Below are positions 43,371-52,862 of a stretch of 64,000 bases of DNA, piece after piece (positions within the stretch are counted from its first letter, which is position 1; every line of letters begins with the position of its first letter). Made by a program: the position numbers and the translations under genes. A model generated the notes under the pieces. It saw only the letters and a program-made list of their open reading frames with translations. It made no database searches and was not told the origin of the DNA. This DNA comes from Methylophilus sp. TWE2 (lineage in GTDB: Bacteria > Pseudomonadota > Gammaproteobacteria > Burkholderiales > Methylophilaceae), in the NCBI RefSeq assembly GCF_001183865.1, contig NZ_CP012020.1, forward strand, positions 2,785,839-2,849,838. The letters are read 5' to 3'.

Positions 43371-44981
43371 ATGGATAGACGGACATTCTTGCTCAGCCTG
43401 GCTGCCAGCCCATTGCTCATGCAATGCCAGTCAAGGAACAATCAAGCGTTTGGCGGGCAGCTATTAGGCCCAGACCATGTGGCCGGACATGCTCTGACCA
43501 AAGGCGAGTTCCCGCCCTACTCCCAGACACGTCGTAACCGGGTAGTCATCGTTGGTGGCGGGATCAGCGGGTTGAGCGCCGCTTGGTACCTGCAGAGTCA
43601 GGGCATGCATGATTTTGTCTTGCTAGAACTGGAGGACAATACAGGTGGCAATGCGCGTAGTGGGCATAACCGCATCAGCGCCTACCCCTGGGGAGCGCAC
43701 TATTTGCCCATCCCCAACCATGAAAATCATATGCTCAAGCAGTTCTTGGCTGAAACAGGGGCAATTGTCAGCGGGCATCACACACACAAACCGACTTATC
43801 ACGAGCGTTATTTGTGTTTTGCACCGCAAGAGCGGCTGTTTATCCATGGCCAATGGCAAGAGGGTCTGCGTCCACACCATGGCTTGAGCAAAAACGAACT
43901 GACCGAAATAGAAGCGTTTGAACAACAGATGCACACATTTCGTCTGGCACGGGGAAAGGATGGCAAACCGGCTTTCAGCATTCCTCTAATAGAATCATCA
44001 CAGGATCCGCAATGGTTGGCGCTGGACCGGTTAAGCATGACAGATTACCTCTACCAGCAAGGCTGGCAAGGGCAAGCGCTTCACTGGTACGTCAATTACG
44101 CTTGTAGAGATGACTACGGGATGCCGGCCAGCCAGATTTCGGCTTGGGCCGGTATCCATTATTTTGCTGCACGCCGCGGCGAAGCCGCAAACGCTGAATT
44201 GGATCAAGTACTGACCTGGCCACAAGGCAACGCTTGGTTGGCCGAGCAACTGGCAAGCAAATCGTTGGCCCAAATCCAATCACGGCAACTGGTACATGCC
44301 ATCAGTCAAGAAAAACACGGCATCACAGTGGACGCTCAAGATCTAAACAGCCGACAGACTACCCGCTGGCAAGCAGACCATGTCATTTACGCCGCACCCG
44401 CTCATGTTCTGCCTTTTGTGTTACGCCAACACTCGGATCTGACACAATCCGCTGCTAATGTCTTGCATGCACCATGGTTAGTTGCGAATATCAGTCTTTC
44501 TGATGCGTCTATCCTGCAGGGTAATCTTCCTGCGGCCTGGGACAATGTCATTTATGACCACCCTGGATTGGGTTATGTGGTTGCCAACCACCAAACGCTA
44601 CAACAACCAAGCGAATCAGTAATTACCTACTATCACGCACTGGCTCAGGCAGATTCAGTTCGTGCACGCAGAGAACTGTACTCGGAGTCCTGGCAAAGTT
44701 TGCAGCAAAGCATTACACGCGACCTACAAACCGCCCACCCCATGCTTGAAGAGGCAATCACACGCATGGACATCTGGCGGTGGGGCCATGCGATGACATT
44801 CCCCAAACCTGGTTTTTTAACAGATCATCATCGCCTGCGGCTAAACCAACAGCACGATAGATTGCATATTGCACACACCGATGCAGCTGGTATTTCAATT
44901 TTTGAAGAAGCCTTTGCACAAGGGGTGCGGGCAGCCAGCAGTTGTTTATATCAGCGTACTAAAATGAAAAAGCCGAGGTGA
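43371..44981 (+). CDS. Tat-exported flavin amine oxidase-like lipoprotein
   Basis: A 536-residue FAD-dependent oxidoreductase. The N-terminus is a Tat signal (DRRTFLLSLAASPLL) ending in a lipobox-like LMQC (Cys19), so the folded flavoprotein is probably exported and lipid-anchored. FAD binding is at 58-72 (VVIVGGGISGLSAAW), followed by the amine-oxidase pattern ELEDNTGGNARSG, and a C-terminal HTDAAGISIFEEAFAQGVRAA block. The family includes polyamine and monoamine oxidases and protoporphyrinogen-oxidase-like enzymes. Three bases after the aminopropyltransferase stop, it is the natural candidate to oxidise a polyamine in the periplasm. The substrate is inferred from context only. Confidence 0.82.
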   Translation: MDRRTFLLSLAASPLLMQCQSRNNQAFGGQLLGPDHVAGHALTKGEFPPYSQTRRNRVVIVGGGISGLSAAWYLQSQGMHDFVLLELEDNTGGNARSGHNRISAYPWGAHYLPIPNHENHMLKQFLAETGAIVSGHHTHKPTYHERYLCFAPQERLFIHGQWQEGLRPHHGLSKNELTEIEAFEQQMHTFRLARGKDGKPAFSIPLIESSQDPQWLALDRLSMTDYLYQQGWQGQALHWYVNYACRDDYGMPASQISAWAGIHYFAARRGEAANAELDQVLTWPQGNAWLAEQLASKSLAQIQSRQLVHAISQEKHGITVDAQDLNSRQTTRWQADHVIYAAPAHVLPFVLRQHSDLTQSAANVLHAPWLVANISLSDASILQGNLPAAWDNVIYDHPGLGYVVANHQTLQQPSESVITYYHALAQADSVRARRELYSESWQSLQQSITRDLQTAHPMLEEAITRMDIWRWGHAMTFPKPGFLTDHHRLRLNQQHDRLHIAHTDAAGISIFEEAFAQGVRAASSCLYQRTKMKKPR

Positions 44982-44993
44982 GCTCGGCTTTTT
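44967..44993. terminator. bidirectional terminator overlapping the amine oxidase stop
   Basis: AAAAAGCCGAG (44967-44977) pairs with CTCGGCTTTTT (44983-44993) around a 5-base loop. The stop codon of the oxidase gene lies in the loop. It also ends the erpA transcript coming from the other side. Confidence 0.88.
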
Positions 44994-45006
44994 GGGTATC
45001 GGTGAG

Positions 45007-45366
45007 TCAAACGGAGAACGAGCTACCGCAGCCGCAAGTGGTTGTTGCATTCGGGTTGCGAATCACAAACTGTGAGCCTTGCAAACTATCGGTGTAGTCG
45101 ATTTCAGCGCCCATGAGGTATTGCAGGCTCATCGGGTCAATCAATAGCGTCACGCCATCTTTATCTACTTGCGTGTCATCGTCGTTCACTTCTTCTTCAA
45201 AGGTAAACCCATACTGAAAGCCGGAGCAACCACCTCCGCTGACAAATACGCGTAATTTCAAATCAGGGCTGCCTTCTTCATCAATCAGTTCTTTGACCTT
45301 TTTAGCGGCATTATCAGTAAATACCAAAGGACTAGGCATTTCAAGGGTGGCTTCTGCGGTCATCAT
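45007..45366 (-). CDS. erpA: iron-sulfur cluster insertion protein ErpA
   Basis: A-type carrier of 119 residues that delivers [4Fe-4S] or [2Fe-2S] clusters to apoproteins, including isoprenoid-pathway enzymes. The three ligand cysteines are Cys47 ([12 protein letters not shown]), Cys111 and Cys113 (TCGCGSSF). [16 protein letters not shown] and [18 protein letters not shown] are family-typical. Tandem ATGs begin the gene and GGAG favours the second (45363) slightly. It is last in the run from rplM, 49 bases after the bactofilin gene. Confidence 0.95.
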   Translation of the reverse strand: MMTAEATLEMPSPLVFTDNAAKKVKELIDEEGSPDLKLRVFVSGGGCSGFQYGFTFEEEVNDDDTQVDKDGVTLLIDPMSLQYLMGAEIDYTDSLQGSQFVIRNPNATTTCGCGSSFSV

Positions 45367-45415
45367 AGACTCCTATCAAATTCTCAATAACAATATGGCG
45401 ACGATCTCTTTAATT

Positions 45416-45811
45416 TCAAGTCGCTTCTTCTGGAGTAACAACTTCTGGCTGCTCCCCCAAGTAAATCAATTTTCCTTCAATCACTGCACCCGTATGCATT
45501 TCCAGTGACTTGTAGTACAAGTCACCCACAATCCTCGCCTTACTCTGTAGCTCAATAAAGACTGAGGATCTGACCGGACCACGTATCATGCCGTTCAAGA
45601 CAATTTTGGAAGCCTCCACTGCCCCAGTCACAGCACCGTTTTCGCTGATAATCAAGGTACTGGGGTGCTCGCGTTTTTCGATGACATTCCCAGCAATCAA
45701 ACCATCCACCCTTAAACCACCGGCAAATTGCATATTGCCATTGATCTGTGTTTCATGCCCGATCAAGGTATCAATGTGGCTATCGATTTGAACGCTTTTT
45801 TTGAAAAACAT
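45416..45811 (-). CDS. bactofilin-family cytoskeletal protein
   Basis: A 131-residue polymer-forming protein. A short N-terminal tail (FFKKSVQIDSHID) precedes a right-handed beta-helix of repeated Gly-rich turns (INGNMQFAGGLRVDGLIAGNVI, GAVTGAVEASKIVLNGMIRG, ARIVGDLYYKSLEMHTGAVIEGKL) and an acidic tail. Bactofilins assemble without nucleotide and position cell-wall enzymes or other envelope machinery. It sits between a coiled-coil membrane protein and erpA, as in other betaproteobacteria. Confidence 0.92.
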   Translation of the reverse strand: MFFKKSVQIDSHIDTLIGHETQINGNMQFAGGLRVDGLIAGNVIEKREHPSTLIISENGAVTGAVEASKIVLNGMIRGPVRSSVFIELQSKARIVGDLYYKSLEMHTGAVIEGKLIYLGEQPEVVTPEEAT

Positions 45812-45879
45812 GCGACTTCCTGTTCCGAATTAACTTCAATGGCTTTGCGTATTCTCGAGCAGTCATATCATGCCCCCTG

Positions 45880-46242
45880 CTAACGCTTGGTCATGTTCTT
45901 GTAAAAGACCAACTCTTCCTTCAGTTTAATGGTTTCGTCCTGCTGTGCGGTTAATGTTTTAGCCAGATTATTACTGGTCGCCAGCTCGACTTGCAATTCA
46001 CGCTGTGACGCAATCAGTTTTTTTTGCAATTCAATATTTTCTGCAGTCACTTGTTGTAGGCGATGACGCACGTTTTCAGTGTCATCATCATGTAACGCCC
46101 AATAAGCCAACGCGAAGCCCACAAGCACATAAATGACCGCCAGCATGCTCTGAAAATACCATGGCCTATGCGAGCGCACCGCCACCTGTTTGGCAGTCAG
46201 GCCAAAGTGATTTCTGAGTCGTCTGCGTATCGGCCTGATCAT
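45880..46242 (-). CDS. single-pass coiled-coil membrane protein (short DUF6776-like)
   Basis: A 120-residue protein: basic N-terminus, one membrane segment (about 32-51), then a continuous coiled coil (about 55-115) and an abrupt end at FYKNMTKR. The place between argC and bactofilin and the N-terminal pattern (LTAKQVAVRSHRPWYF before the membrane segment) recall DUF6776 proteins of betaproteobacteria, which I believe are about twice as long, with a further beta domain. Nothing resembling that domain lies in the 68 bases before the bactofilin gene, so this looks like a shortened version. It overlaps argC by one base (TAATG). The family assignment is tentative. Confidence 0.6.
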   Translation of the reverse strand: MIRPIRRRLRNHFGLTAKQVAVRSHRPWYFQSMLAVIYVLVGFALAYWALHDDDTENVRHRLQQVTAENIELQKKLIASQRELQVELATSNNLAKTLTAQQDETIKLKEELVFYKNMTKR

Positions 46243-47288
46243 TACGGCAACAACGGCAACACTTGCAAACCGGCGTCTTGCGCCAGGTTAAACATCAAAT
46301 TCATATTCTGCACGGCCTGGCCGGATGCGCCTTTAACCAGATTGTCCTGCACAACAATGATTGTGACATAATCGTCTGCCTGTGGGTATAGTGCGATTCG
46401 CAAGAAGTTGGAACCACGTACCGAGCGTGTTTCAGGCAGCGCACCAGCAGGCATCACATCCACAAAGCTTGATGCCTGGTAACGCTGCTCATAGACTTGC
46501 TGCAAACTCTGCTGCTTGCCTTGTGCATTAAGCTTCACGTGCAGAGTGGTCAGCATGCCGCGAATCATAGGAATCAGGTGCGGCACGAATATCAGGCTGA
46601 CCTCTTGATTACCTGACAGTTTCTTTAACTGGGCCAGGATTTCCGGATGGTGCCTGTGACCGGCAACGCCATACGCCTTGAGGTTATCACTTGCTTCGGA
46701 AAACAAAGTCCCTACTTCGGCCTTCCTGCCCGCGCCGGACACACCAGACTTGGCATCGGCAATGATGGGCACGGAGAAATCAATCCAGCCATTTTCCAGC
46801 AATGGTGCCAGGCCCAGCAACACGGTGGTCGGATAGCAGCCAGGGTTACCAATCACCTGGGCCTGCTGTACATTCGTGGCATATAACTCAGGCAAGCCGT
46901 ATACCGCATTCTTCAAGATATCTGTGCAGCCATGTGGCAGTTTGTACCACTTCTCAAATTCGGCTGCATCCTGCAGGCGGAAATCTGCGGCCAGATCAAT
47001 GACTTTGACGCCCGCAGCCACCAGCGCAGGGGCCTGTGCCATAGCCACGCCATGCGGGGTCGCAAAAAACACCACATCACATTGCGTCAGGTCTACAGTG
47101 GCAGGATCGCTGAAAGCGAGATCCACCACGCCACGCAAACTGGGAAACATATCTGACACCGGCAACCCAGCCTCGCCACGAGAAGTAATCACTTGCAATT
47201 GCACATTGGGGTGCCGTGCCAGCAGACGCAGCAACTCAACGCCGGTATAGCCCGTGCCACCTACAATGCCAACCTTGATTTTTTCCAT
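46242..47288 (-). CDS. argC: N-acetyl-gamma-glutamyl-phosphate reductase
   Basis: NADPH-dependent third enzyme of arginine synthesis, 348 residues. The nucleotide-binding start is [19 protein letters not shown], the catalytic cysteine is Cys151 in [11 protein letters not shown], and the active-site histidine lies in the [11 protein letters not shown] region. It is the long-chain type. A terminator separates it from rpsI, yet the strand and spacing suggest partial readthrough. Its stop overlaps the start of the coiled-coil gene. Confidence 0.96.
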   Translation of the reverse strand: MEKIKVGIVGGTGYTGVELLRLLARHPNVQLQVITSRGEAGLPVSDMFPSLRGVVDLAFSDPATVDLTQCDVVFFATPHGVAMAQAPALVAAGVKVIDLAADFRLQDAAEFEKWYKLPHGCTDILKNAVYGLPELYATNVQQAQVIGNPGCYPTTVLLGLAPLLENGWIDFSVPIIADAKSGVSGAGRKAEVGTLFSEASDNLKAYGVAGHRHHPEILAQLKKLSGNQEVSLIFVPHLIPMIRGMLTTLHVKLNAQGKQQSLQQVYEQRYQASSFVDVMPAGALPETRSVRGSNFLRIALYPQADDYVTIIVVQDNLVKGASGQAVQNMNLMFNLAQDAGLQVLPLLP

Positions 47289-47350
47289 AACCCTAAACCA
47301 GATGCAAGATCAATGAAGACCACCGCATAAAAAGTTAAACAATATAAATG

Positions 47351-47376
47351 AAAAAGGCCGCCAATGCGACCTTTTT
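47351..47376 (-). terminator. terminator after rpsI
   Basis: On the minus strand AAAAAGGTCGC pairs with GCGGCCTTTTT (one G-T pair, 4-base loop). It ends the rplM-rpsI message ahead of argC. Confidence 0.85.
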
Positions 47377-47407
47377 GCACAACAGGTTTGTAACAAACGT
47401 TGGAAAA

Positions 47408-47800
47408 TTAACGTTTGGAGAACTGTTTGCGACGACGCGCTTTGCGCAGGCCGACCTTTTTACGTTCAACTTCACGTGCATCACGTGTCACGAAACCAGC
47501 GTGAGACAATGCGCTCTTCAAAGCTGCATCGTAGTCAATCAAAGCACGGGTAATGCCGTGACGCACAGCACCTGCTTGACCGGATTCACCACCACCGTGC
47601 ACATTGACCAAGATGTCAAAGCTAGCAGTGTTATTAGTCAATTCCAGTGGCTGACGCAAAATCATGCGAGAAGTTTCGCGTGAGAAGTAAACGTCAGCAG
47701 GCTTGTCGTTAACAACGATATTGCCACTACCCGACTTAATGAACACACGTGCCACTGAACTCTTGCGGCGGCCTGTGCCGTAGTTGTATTTACCGATCAT
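47408..47800 (-). CDS. rpsI: 30S ribosomal protein S9
   Basis: A 130-residue ribosomal protein at the decoding site. The start [16 protein letters not shown] and the basic C-terminus ending [12 protein letters not shown], whose last residues reach the P-site tRNA, are diagnostic. AGGA six bases upstream marks the ATG. It lies 22 bases after rplM in the universal pair. Confidence 0.99.
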   Translation of the reverse strand: MIGKYNYGTGRRKSSVARVFIKSGSGNIVVNDKPADVYFSRETSRMILRQPLELTNNTASFDILVNVHGGGESGQAGAVRHGITRALIDYDAALKSALSHAGFVTRDAREVERKKVGLRKARRRKQFSKR

Positions 47801-47822
47801 GTTTTATCCTAATCGTCTTGAA

Positions 47823-48251
47823 TTAGATGGTTAATGTTTGTGGTTGCTGTGCAACGTGCTCGTGCTTGTCGCCAGCATACACTTTCATTTTCTTGATCAT
47901 GGCATAGCCCAAAGGACCTTTTGGCAACATGCCTTTGACCGCTTTTTCCAACGCACGGCCAGGAAAACGGTCTTGCATTTTAGAGAATGAAGTGGTTGTG
48001 ATACCGCCTGGATAACCGGAGTGACGGTGGTACAGTTTATCGCCAGCCTTGTTACCGGTTACTTTAATTTTGTCCGCATTGACTACGATGATGTAGTCGC
48101 CTGTATCCACGTGTGGTGTGTAAATAGCTTTGTGCTTACCACGCAGGCGATGAGCGATTGCGCTTGCCAAACGACCTAATACCAAGTCTGTGGCGTCAAT
48201 CACGAACCAGTCACGTTGTACTTCATGCGATTTTGCTGAAAAAGTTTTCAT
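47823..48251 (-). CDS. rplM: 50S ribosomal protein L13
   Basis: A 142-residue early-assembly protein of the large subunit. The family segments [41 protein letters not shown] and [20 protein letters not shown] are present. It heads the rplM-rpsI pair and has a near-consensus promoter (48293-48322). Confidence 0.99.
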   Translation of the reverse strand: MKTFSAKSHEVQRDWFVIDATDLVLGRLASAIAHRLRGKHKAIYTPHVDTGDYIIVVNADKIKVTGNKAGDKLYHRHSGYPGGITTTSFSKMQDRFPGRALEKAVKGMLPKGPLGYAMIKKMKVYAGDKHEHVAQQPQTLTI

Positions 48252-48551
48252 TTTATAACTACCGAGTTATAGCGTATAAATTAAGAGGGCGGATTATATG
48301 CCAGCTTGAGAAAGGTTGTCAACGGATTATTCTAAAATAATCAAATGCTCATTAGAAGATCCGCCCCCTTGGTAGGGCGCTAGAAAAATGACGCAGTTTT
48401 GTGGCATTTTTGCCATCAATTTTTTAAATAACTCAAATAAAACATGCTTTTACAGCAAATATTGAATGTTTTTTTGAGGATAGTTGCAAACCAGTGCTAT
48501 ATTAGCTCAGGTTTTTACTTTCTGCACAAGCCATATATTAAAATAATTTTC
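48252..48551. other. intergenic region between rplM and the FimV-like gene
   Basis: About 300 bases with the rplM promoter at 48293-48322 on minus. The plus-strand side is AT-rich and in frame with the FimV-like gene from 48444, so the true start of that gene lies in or at the end of this stretch. Nothing else is seen. Confidence 0.5.
48293..48322 (-). promoter_or_regulatory. sigma-70 promoter of rplM-rpsI
   Basis: On the minus strand TTGACA (48322-48317) and TATAAT (48298-48293) are separated by 18 bases, about 40 bases before the rplM start. Both hexamers match the consensus. Confidence 0.85.
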
Positions 48552-50165
48552 ATGCTTTCAGGCATATACAAGGTTAAAAAACAGCCATTTTTTCTTGCCG
48601 CATGGTGGCCGTGGGTACTTGCTTCCCTGTTATTTGGATCCACTACGATTTCGCAAGCGGCCGAACTGAATAGCATCAGCATTGAATCCAGCCCCGGCCA
48701 GCCATTACTGGCACAGTTATCTCTTAACCATGTCACTTCAGACACCGATATCAGTTGCTTTAGCCTCAAGCAATCTCCCACTGATGCACAAGTGCATTTG
48801 GAATACACCACGCTGGGTAACCAGCAAGCATCATTGGTTCTGTGGTCTGAAAGCGTTGTCGCCAGTGTGCAATCGCTCACCCTCATCGATCACTGCCAGC
48901 ACACCCAGCAGACATTGACCATACACGCTGACAATACAGTCACAGTCTCGACTGCTGCGCCACCCAAAGAATCCATACCGCCCGCCACTCAGGGGGTAAC
49001 AGCCGTCACGGAAAAAATACCTTCTGAACCGGTACCAACGATCCCGGTTGAAGCCTATACCGCACTGCAGGCGCAAATTAACGAGTTGCAGGACGGCTTT
49101 AAACAACTACAAACGAAGTCGGATATGTTATACGCCAGCAACCTGGCGCAAGCCAACATATTGGCCTCCTTGAAAACTCAACTCACGCAGCTGCAAAACG
49201 AAAACCATTTATTGCGCACCCTGGTCATGGCACTGGGATTGGCGCTGATTGCCAGCGGATTTTTCTTCGCAGACTGGTTACGCCGGAATGCAGCCGCGCC
49301 CAAAGTCATCAAATCGCGCAAATCTCACAATAGTGAATCACCCGCGAAAACTGACACCTCCGCGGGGCCAGCGACTCGACCAGGCCAACATTTTTCATCC
49401 ACATTCCCTCCCGGAAATTTTCACGCGACCAATCCGGCGACGCAACCACCAGCTCAGAGCAAGCCTGCCAGTCGCCTCAAATCGGTCCCCATGCACGCGA
49501 ATGATGATACCGTCGCGCCGTACCTTGTTCCGCAAAAACTCAGCTCTCAGCAAAGTACACAAACAGTGATGCAGGATGCATCCCGTTTATTTACTCACGG
49601 GCGCGTAAACCAGGCGATAGAGCACTTACAGCAGCACTTGGCCAAGCACCCGAAATGCTCCCCCTGGATGTGGCTCTATCTGTTGGATTTGCTATCCAAG
49701 GAAGGCAAGCAGCAAGAGTTTGATATCGTCGCCGGCGAGTGCCGCAAACATTTCAATTTGAATGTGGAACGCTCGCCAGACCTTAAACAACAAGGGATTG
49801 AATCGTTTCCACGGGTCATGAAGGCCCTGCAGCAGGCCTGGGGAACACCACAAGTGATTGCCCTGATTGACGATCTGGTTTACAACACACGCCTGGTGCC
49901 CCGCATGGGCTTTGAACGCAGCGTGTTTGAAGACTTGATGCTATTAAAGGAAATTGCCTGCCAGACACAAAACTTGCCGGCTGTCCCACCGGCACCAAAA
50001 TCTGCTCATCAGGGGGAAGAACCTCTCAGCGGCAATTTGCGTGAGCTGCAACAACTATCAGAAGACATCTATATTCTGGCGCCAGCCGAACATACACCTT
50101 TCCAGTATTGGACGGATTTCACATTCGAGCTTGATGAGGCCTCTACCTTACGCAAGTCAGCCTAA
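48552..50165 (+). CDS. FimV-like protein with membrane segment and TPR region
   Basis: About 537 residues from the ATG at 48552. A signal peptide ([20 protein letters not shown]) precedes a FimV/TadA-type N-terminal domain ([21 protein letters not shown]). Then come a Pro/Thr linker, a coiled coil (about 165-220), a membrane segment (about 222-243), a long Ser/Pro/Ala-rich cytoplasmic linker and a C-terminal helical region with a TPR-like unit ([23 protein letters not shown]). This is the layout of FimV polar-hub proteins, which support type IV pili and polar localisation, but shorter than classic FimV. No ribosome-binding site fixes the start; an in-frame ATG at 48444 is possible. Its end overlaps ubiA by nine bases. 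Confidence 0.72.
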   Translation: MLSGIYKVKKQPFFLAAWWPWVLASLLFGSTTISQAAELNSISIESSPGQPLLAQLSLNHVTSDTDISCFSLKQSPTDAQVHLEYTTLGNQQASLVLWSESVVASVQSLTLIDHCQHTQQTLTIHADNTVTVSTAAPPKESIPPATQGVTAVTEKIPSEPVPTIPVEAYTALQAQINELQDGFKQLQTKSDMLYASNLAQANILASLKTQLTQLQNENHLLRTLVMALGLALIASGFFFADWLRRNAAAPKVIKSRKSHNSESPAKTDTSAGPATRPGQHFSSTFPPGNFHATNPATQPPAQSKPASRLKSVPMHANDDTVAPYLVPQKLSSQQSTQTVMQDASRLFTHGRVNQAIEHLQQHLAKHPKCSPWMWLYLLDLLSKEGKQQEFDIVAGECRKHFNLNVERSPDLKQQGIESFPRVMKALQQAWGTPQVIALIDDLVYNTRLVPRMGFERSVFEDLMLLKEIACQTQNLPAVPPAPKSAHQGEEPLSGNLRELQQLSEDIYILAPAEHTPFQYWTDFTFELDEASTLRKSA

Positions 50166-51026
50166 GCAGTAGGCAGCGGCAATACCTGCCGTGAGCGCCG
50201 CGCCAATCCAGACATTTTCCAGAAATGCTTCAAAACACTCCCTAGGCTGGCGATGCCGGATAAGCGTATACTGCCGCACCACTTGAACGGCAGCAGCGGC
50301 CCAGCCCAGCCAGAAAAACCATCCCAGGGCCATCTCACGCGCCACCCCCGCAAGTATCAGCAGCATGGCAACAAAACACGCCATCACAGCCAGCACATCA
50401 AAACGGCCAAATGTGATCGCCGAAGAGCGAATACCTATCTTTAGGTCATCTGCCCTGTCTACCATAGCATAAGCGGTATCATAAGCTACCGACCAGAACA
50501 CATTGGCCAGTAACACCCACCAGGCAATGGCAGGCACCATCCCCTGCAAAGCCACAAAAGACATGGGGATACCAAAACCAAAAGCAATGCCAAGATAAGC
50601 TTGTGGAATTGCAAAGAAGCGTTTGGTATAAGGATAGCTCACTGCCAGAAACAAGGCCGGGACAGACCATGCCACCACTTCCCAGCCCAGCGTACATACC
50701 AGCAAAAATGCAAGTAGTGTGAGGCCCAGGGCCACCGCATAAGCCTCTTTTACTGAAATCTCGCCGGTTGCCAGCGGCCGCAATTTTGTCCGCACCACAG
50801 CACCATCCCAATCCCGGTCAGCAATATCATTGAGCGCACAGCCAGCCGAGCGCATCAATATCGTCCCCAGCACAAATACCGTCACCACCCACGGCTGGGG
50901 CGATCCCTGTCCTGCAATCAGCAGGCCCCACAAAGTAGGCCAGAGCAGCAACCATATGCCGATCGGTTTATCAAGGCGCGTCAGCCGGTAATAAGCATGC
51001 CACTTAGCCTGCGATTGCATTACCAT
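50157..51026 (-). CDS. ubiA: 4-hydroxybenzoate polyprenyltransferase UbiA
   Basis: Inner-membrane prenyltransferase of ubiquinone synthesis, 289 residues, nine hydrophobic segments. The two Asp-rich motifs that bind Mg-diphosphate are [21 protein letters not shown] and [21 protein letters not shown]. The N-terminal [23 protein letters not shown] is characteristic. It follows ubiC by 15 bases and uses its product. Confidence 0.96.
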   Translation of the reverse strand: MVMQSQAKWHAYYRLTRLDKPIGIWLLLWPTLWGLLIAGQGSPQPWVVTVFVLGTILMRSAGCALNDIADRDWDGAVVRTKLRPLATGEISVKEAYAVALGLTLLAFLLVCTLGWEVVAWSVPALFLAVSYPYTKRFFAIPQAYLGIAFGFGIPMSFVALQGMVPAIAWWVLLANVFWSVAYDTAYAMVDRADDLKIGIRSSAITFGRFDVLAVMACFVAMLLILAGVAREMALGWFFWLGWAAAAVQVVRQYTLIRHRQPRECFEAFLENVWIGAALTAGIAAAYCLG

Positions 51027-51041
51027 TTATCCCCAGACAGA

Positions 51042-51596
51042 TTAACGGCCCGGCTGCATGGTACACGATGGCAAGAAAACCTCGGTCACCAGCAATCGAA
51101 AATGCCGCAGACAAAAAAGTGACCGCCGAGCCCATATCGGTTGCTGCCTGGCGGGTGGAAAATAGTGACAAAGCGCTTGATACAAAGGATGCCTTTTGGA
51201 TAGCTTTCGATAATGCAATTGCCCACGGTTAACCCGTACATTGGCAAACAAAGCTGCGCCCAACGGTACCCGGCCTATATGACGCAAACCATGCCACTCG
51301 CCACGCAAATCTTTACGCGCAATGACACTATGCGCAAAGACTTGTGGTTGCCCTTGCCCCATCAGCATGACTTCGCGCACCCATGCACTGGTAGTCGCTG
51401 AGGCTTGTAACAATGCTTGTTCATCCACATTAGGTTTGCGCCATGCCTGAGACAGTACCTGTACCGAGAAGTCAGGATATTGCCGTTTTAGGCGTGCCGT
51501 TAAAGATCCACGTTCCACCAACCACGGGCGCAAAACATGCTGCCCTACAATGCGAGGTTGCCAACTGGAATCATTACGAAAATGCGACGTGTTCAT
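51042..51596 (-). CDS. ubiC: chorismate lyase UbiC
   Basis: Cytosolic enzyme releasing pyruvate from chorismate to give 4-hydroxybenzoate, first committed step to ubiquinone; 184 residues. Family features are the N-terminal RPWLVERGSLTARLK, AWVREVMLMGQGQPQVFAHSV and a C-terminal FxLxVTEVFLPS strand (LLVTEVFLPSC), the glutamate of which lies in the active site. It sits six bases after mltA and 15 before ubiA. Confidence 0.94.
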   Translation of the reverse strand: MNTSHFRNDSSWQPRIVGQHVLRPWLVERGSLTARLKRQYPDFSVQVLSQAWRKPNVDEQALLQASATTSAWVREVMLMGQGQPQVFAHSVIARKDLRGEWHGLRHIGRVPLGAALFANVRVNRGQLHYRKLSKRHPLYQALCHYFPPARQQPIWARRSLFCLRHFRLLVTEVFLPSCTMQPGR

Positions 51597-51602
51597 ACCA
51601 GC

Positions 51603-52835
51603 CTAGTGCGGCAATGGGAAGGTTTTAGGCAACCACACCCATAACTGGCCTTGCTGACGCATCGCGCCTGCCAGCTTGCCTGCAGATTCACCGTCACCCC
51701 AGTAAACATCCGCCCGCACCCCGCCTTTGATCGCGCCACCGGTATCTTGTGCCAGCATCAGTTGCTGCAACGGCTGTTGTGAATTGGGGTAGGTGCTAGC
51801 CAGGTAAACCGGCGCACCCAGCGGAACATAAAATGGATCTACAGCAATACTTCGCGCGGCCGTCAAAGGGACGCCTAGCGCACCCAGGGGGCCGGACAGC
51901 CCCACGGGCAATAATTTGAAAAACACATAACTCGGATTCGCGTCGAGCAGGGCACGTAACTGGTCTGGATGTTGCGCAGCCCATATCTTGATACCTTGCA
52001 TGGACGCCTCACTTGCCACCATCTCGCCACGCTCAACCAGCAATTTCCCTATCGATTGATAAGGATGCCCGTTCTGGTCGGCATAGCCGACCGGCAAACG
52101 CTCACCATTTTCCAACTCGACAATCCCCGAGCCTTGCACCTGCAGGAAAAAGGCTTCTACAGGGTCATTCACCCATAACAATTCGCTGCCAGCCAGTGGG
52201 GACTGCAGTTGCTCAATTTCTGCGCGTGTGTAATAGGGGATCAAAGATTGCCCTTGCAGGCGGCCACGAACACGCTTGTATTTAAGCTCAGGAAACAATG
52301 CTGAAAGATTGACTGTAATCAAGTCTGCAGGGACTTTATACAGTGGCACCGGATAACGGTCGCTAGCATTGCGCGCGCCTTTCAACACCGGTTGATAATA
52401 GCCCGTGATCAATCCTTGTTGTGCGCCATCAGGTTGTTGCGTCTGATAGATATTGAAATATTGCTGCCAGTAAGCCTGTATCGCAACCGCATCATCCGCA
52501 TTCACAGCTAAAGCGGCACTACACACCGTCTGCCAGTCAGCTTTGTTCTTAAGGCCCTGGCAACTCTGCATCCACGCACGCCAGCTTGCCACCCAGTCTT
52601 CACTGGCCAACCCAGGCAAATCGGCCCAGTTTGCCGCTTTGAGCAAGGCATAAGGTTGGGTAGGAGCAGATGGCGTGGTGCTGGCTGGCTTCTCCGTCGC
52701 CGGAGCAGTTTGCTTGGCTGTCGGTGGCTTGTGTGGTTGAGAAGCTGGAGGCACAGTTTGGCAACCCACCACCAAAAATGCAGTAGCCAGCAATAGGCTC
52801 TGGCGTATATTAAAAATAGGATTGATTAGCAACAC
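51603..52835 (-). CDS. mltA: membrane-bound lytic murein transglycosylase A
   Basis: Outer-membrane lipoprotein of 410 residues cleaving peptidoglycan to 1,6-anhydromuropeptides, the material AmpD and AnmK later recycle. The lipobox is VVGC (Cys25), followed by a Pro/Thr/Ala linker of about 45 residues. Then the MltA barrel (LITGYYQPVLKGARNAS, GYADQNGHPYQSIGKLLVERGEM) and the 3D domain with the catalytic aspartate (AQDTGGAIKGGVRADVYWGDG). The gene begins with GTG. Confidence 0.95.
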   Translation of the reverse strand: MLLINPIFNIRQSLLLATAFLVVGCQTVPPASQPHKPPTAKQTAPATEKPASTTPSAPTQPYALLKAANWADLPGLASEDWVASWRAWMQSCQGLKNKADWQTVCSAALAVNADDAVAIQAYWQQYFNIYQTQQPDGAQQGLITGYYQPVLKGARNASDRYPVPLYKVPADLITVNLSALFPELKYKRVRGRLQGQSLIPYYTRAEIEQLQSPLAGSELLWVNDPVEAFFLQVQGSGIVELENGERLPVGYADQNGHPYQSIGKLLVERGEMVASEASMQGIKIWAAQHPDQLRALLDANPSYVFFKLLPVGLSGPLGALGVPLTAARSIAVDPFYVPLGAPVYLASTYPNSQQPLQQLMLAQDTGGAIKGGVRADVYWGDGESAGKLAGAMRQQGQLWVWLPKTFPLPH

Positions 52836-52862
52836 TTGTCTTGACTTCGCTGAAAGCTGTAA

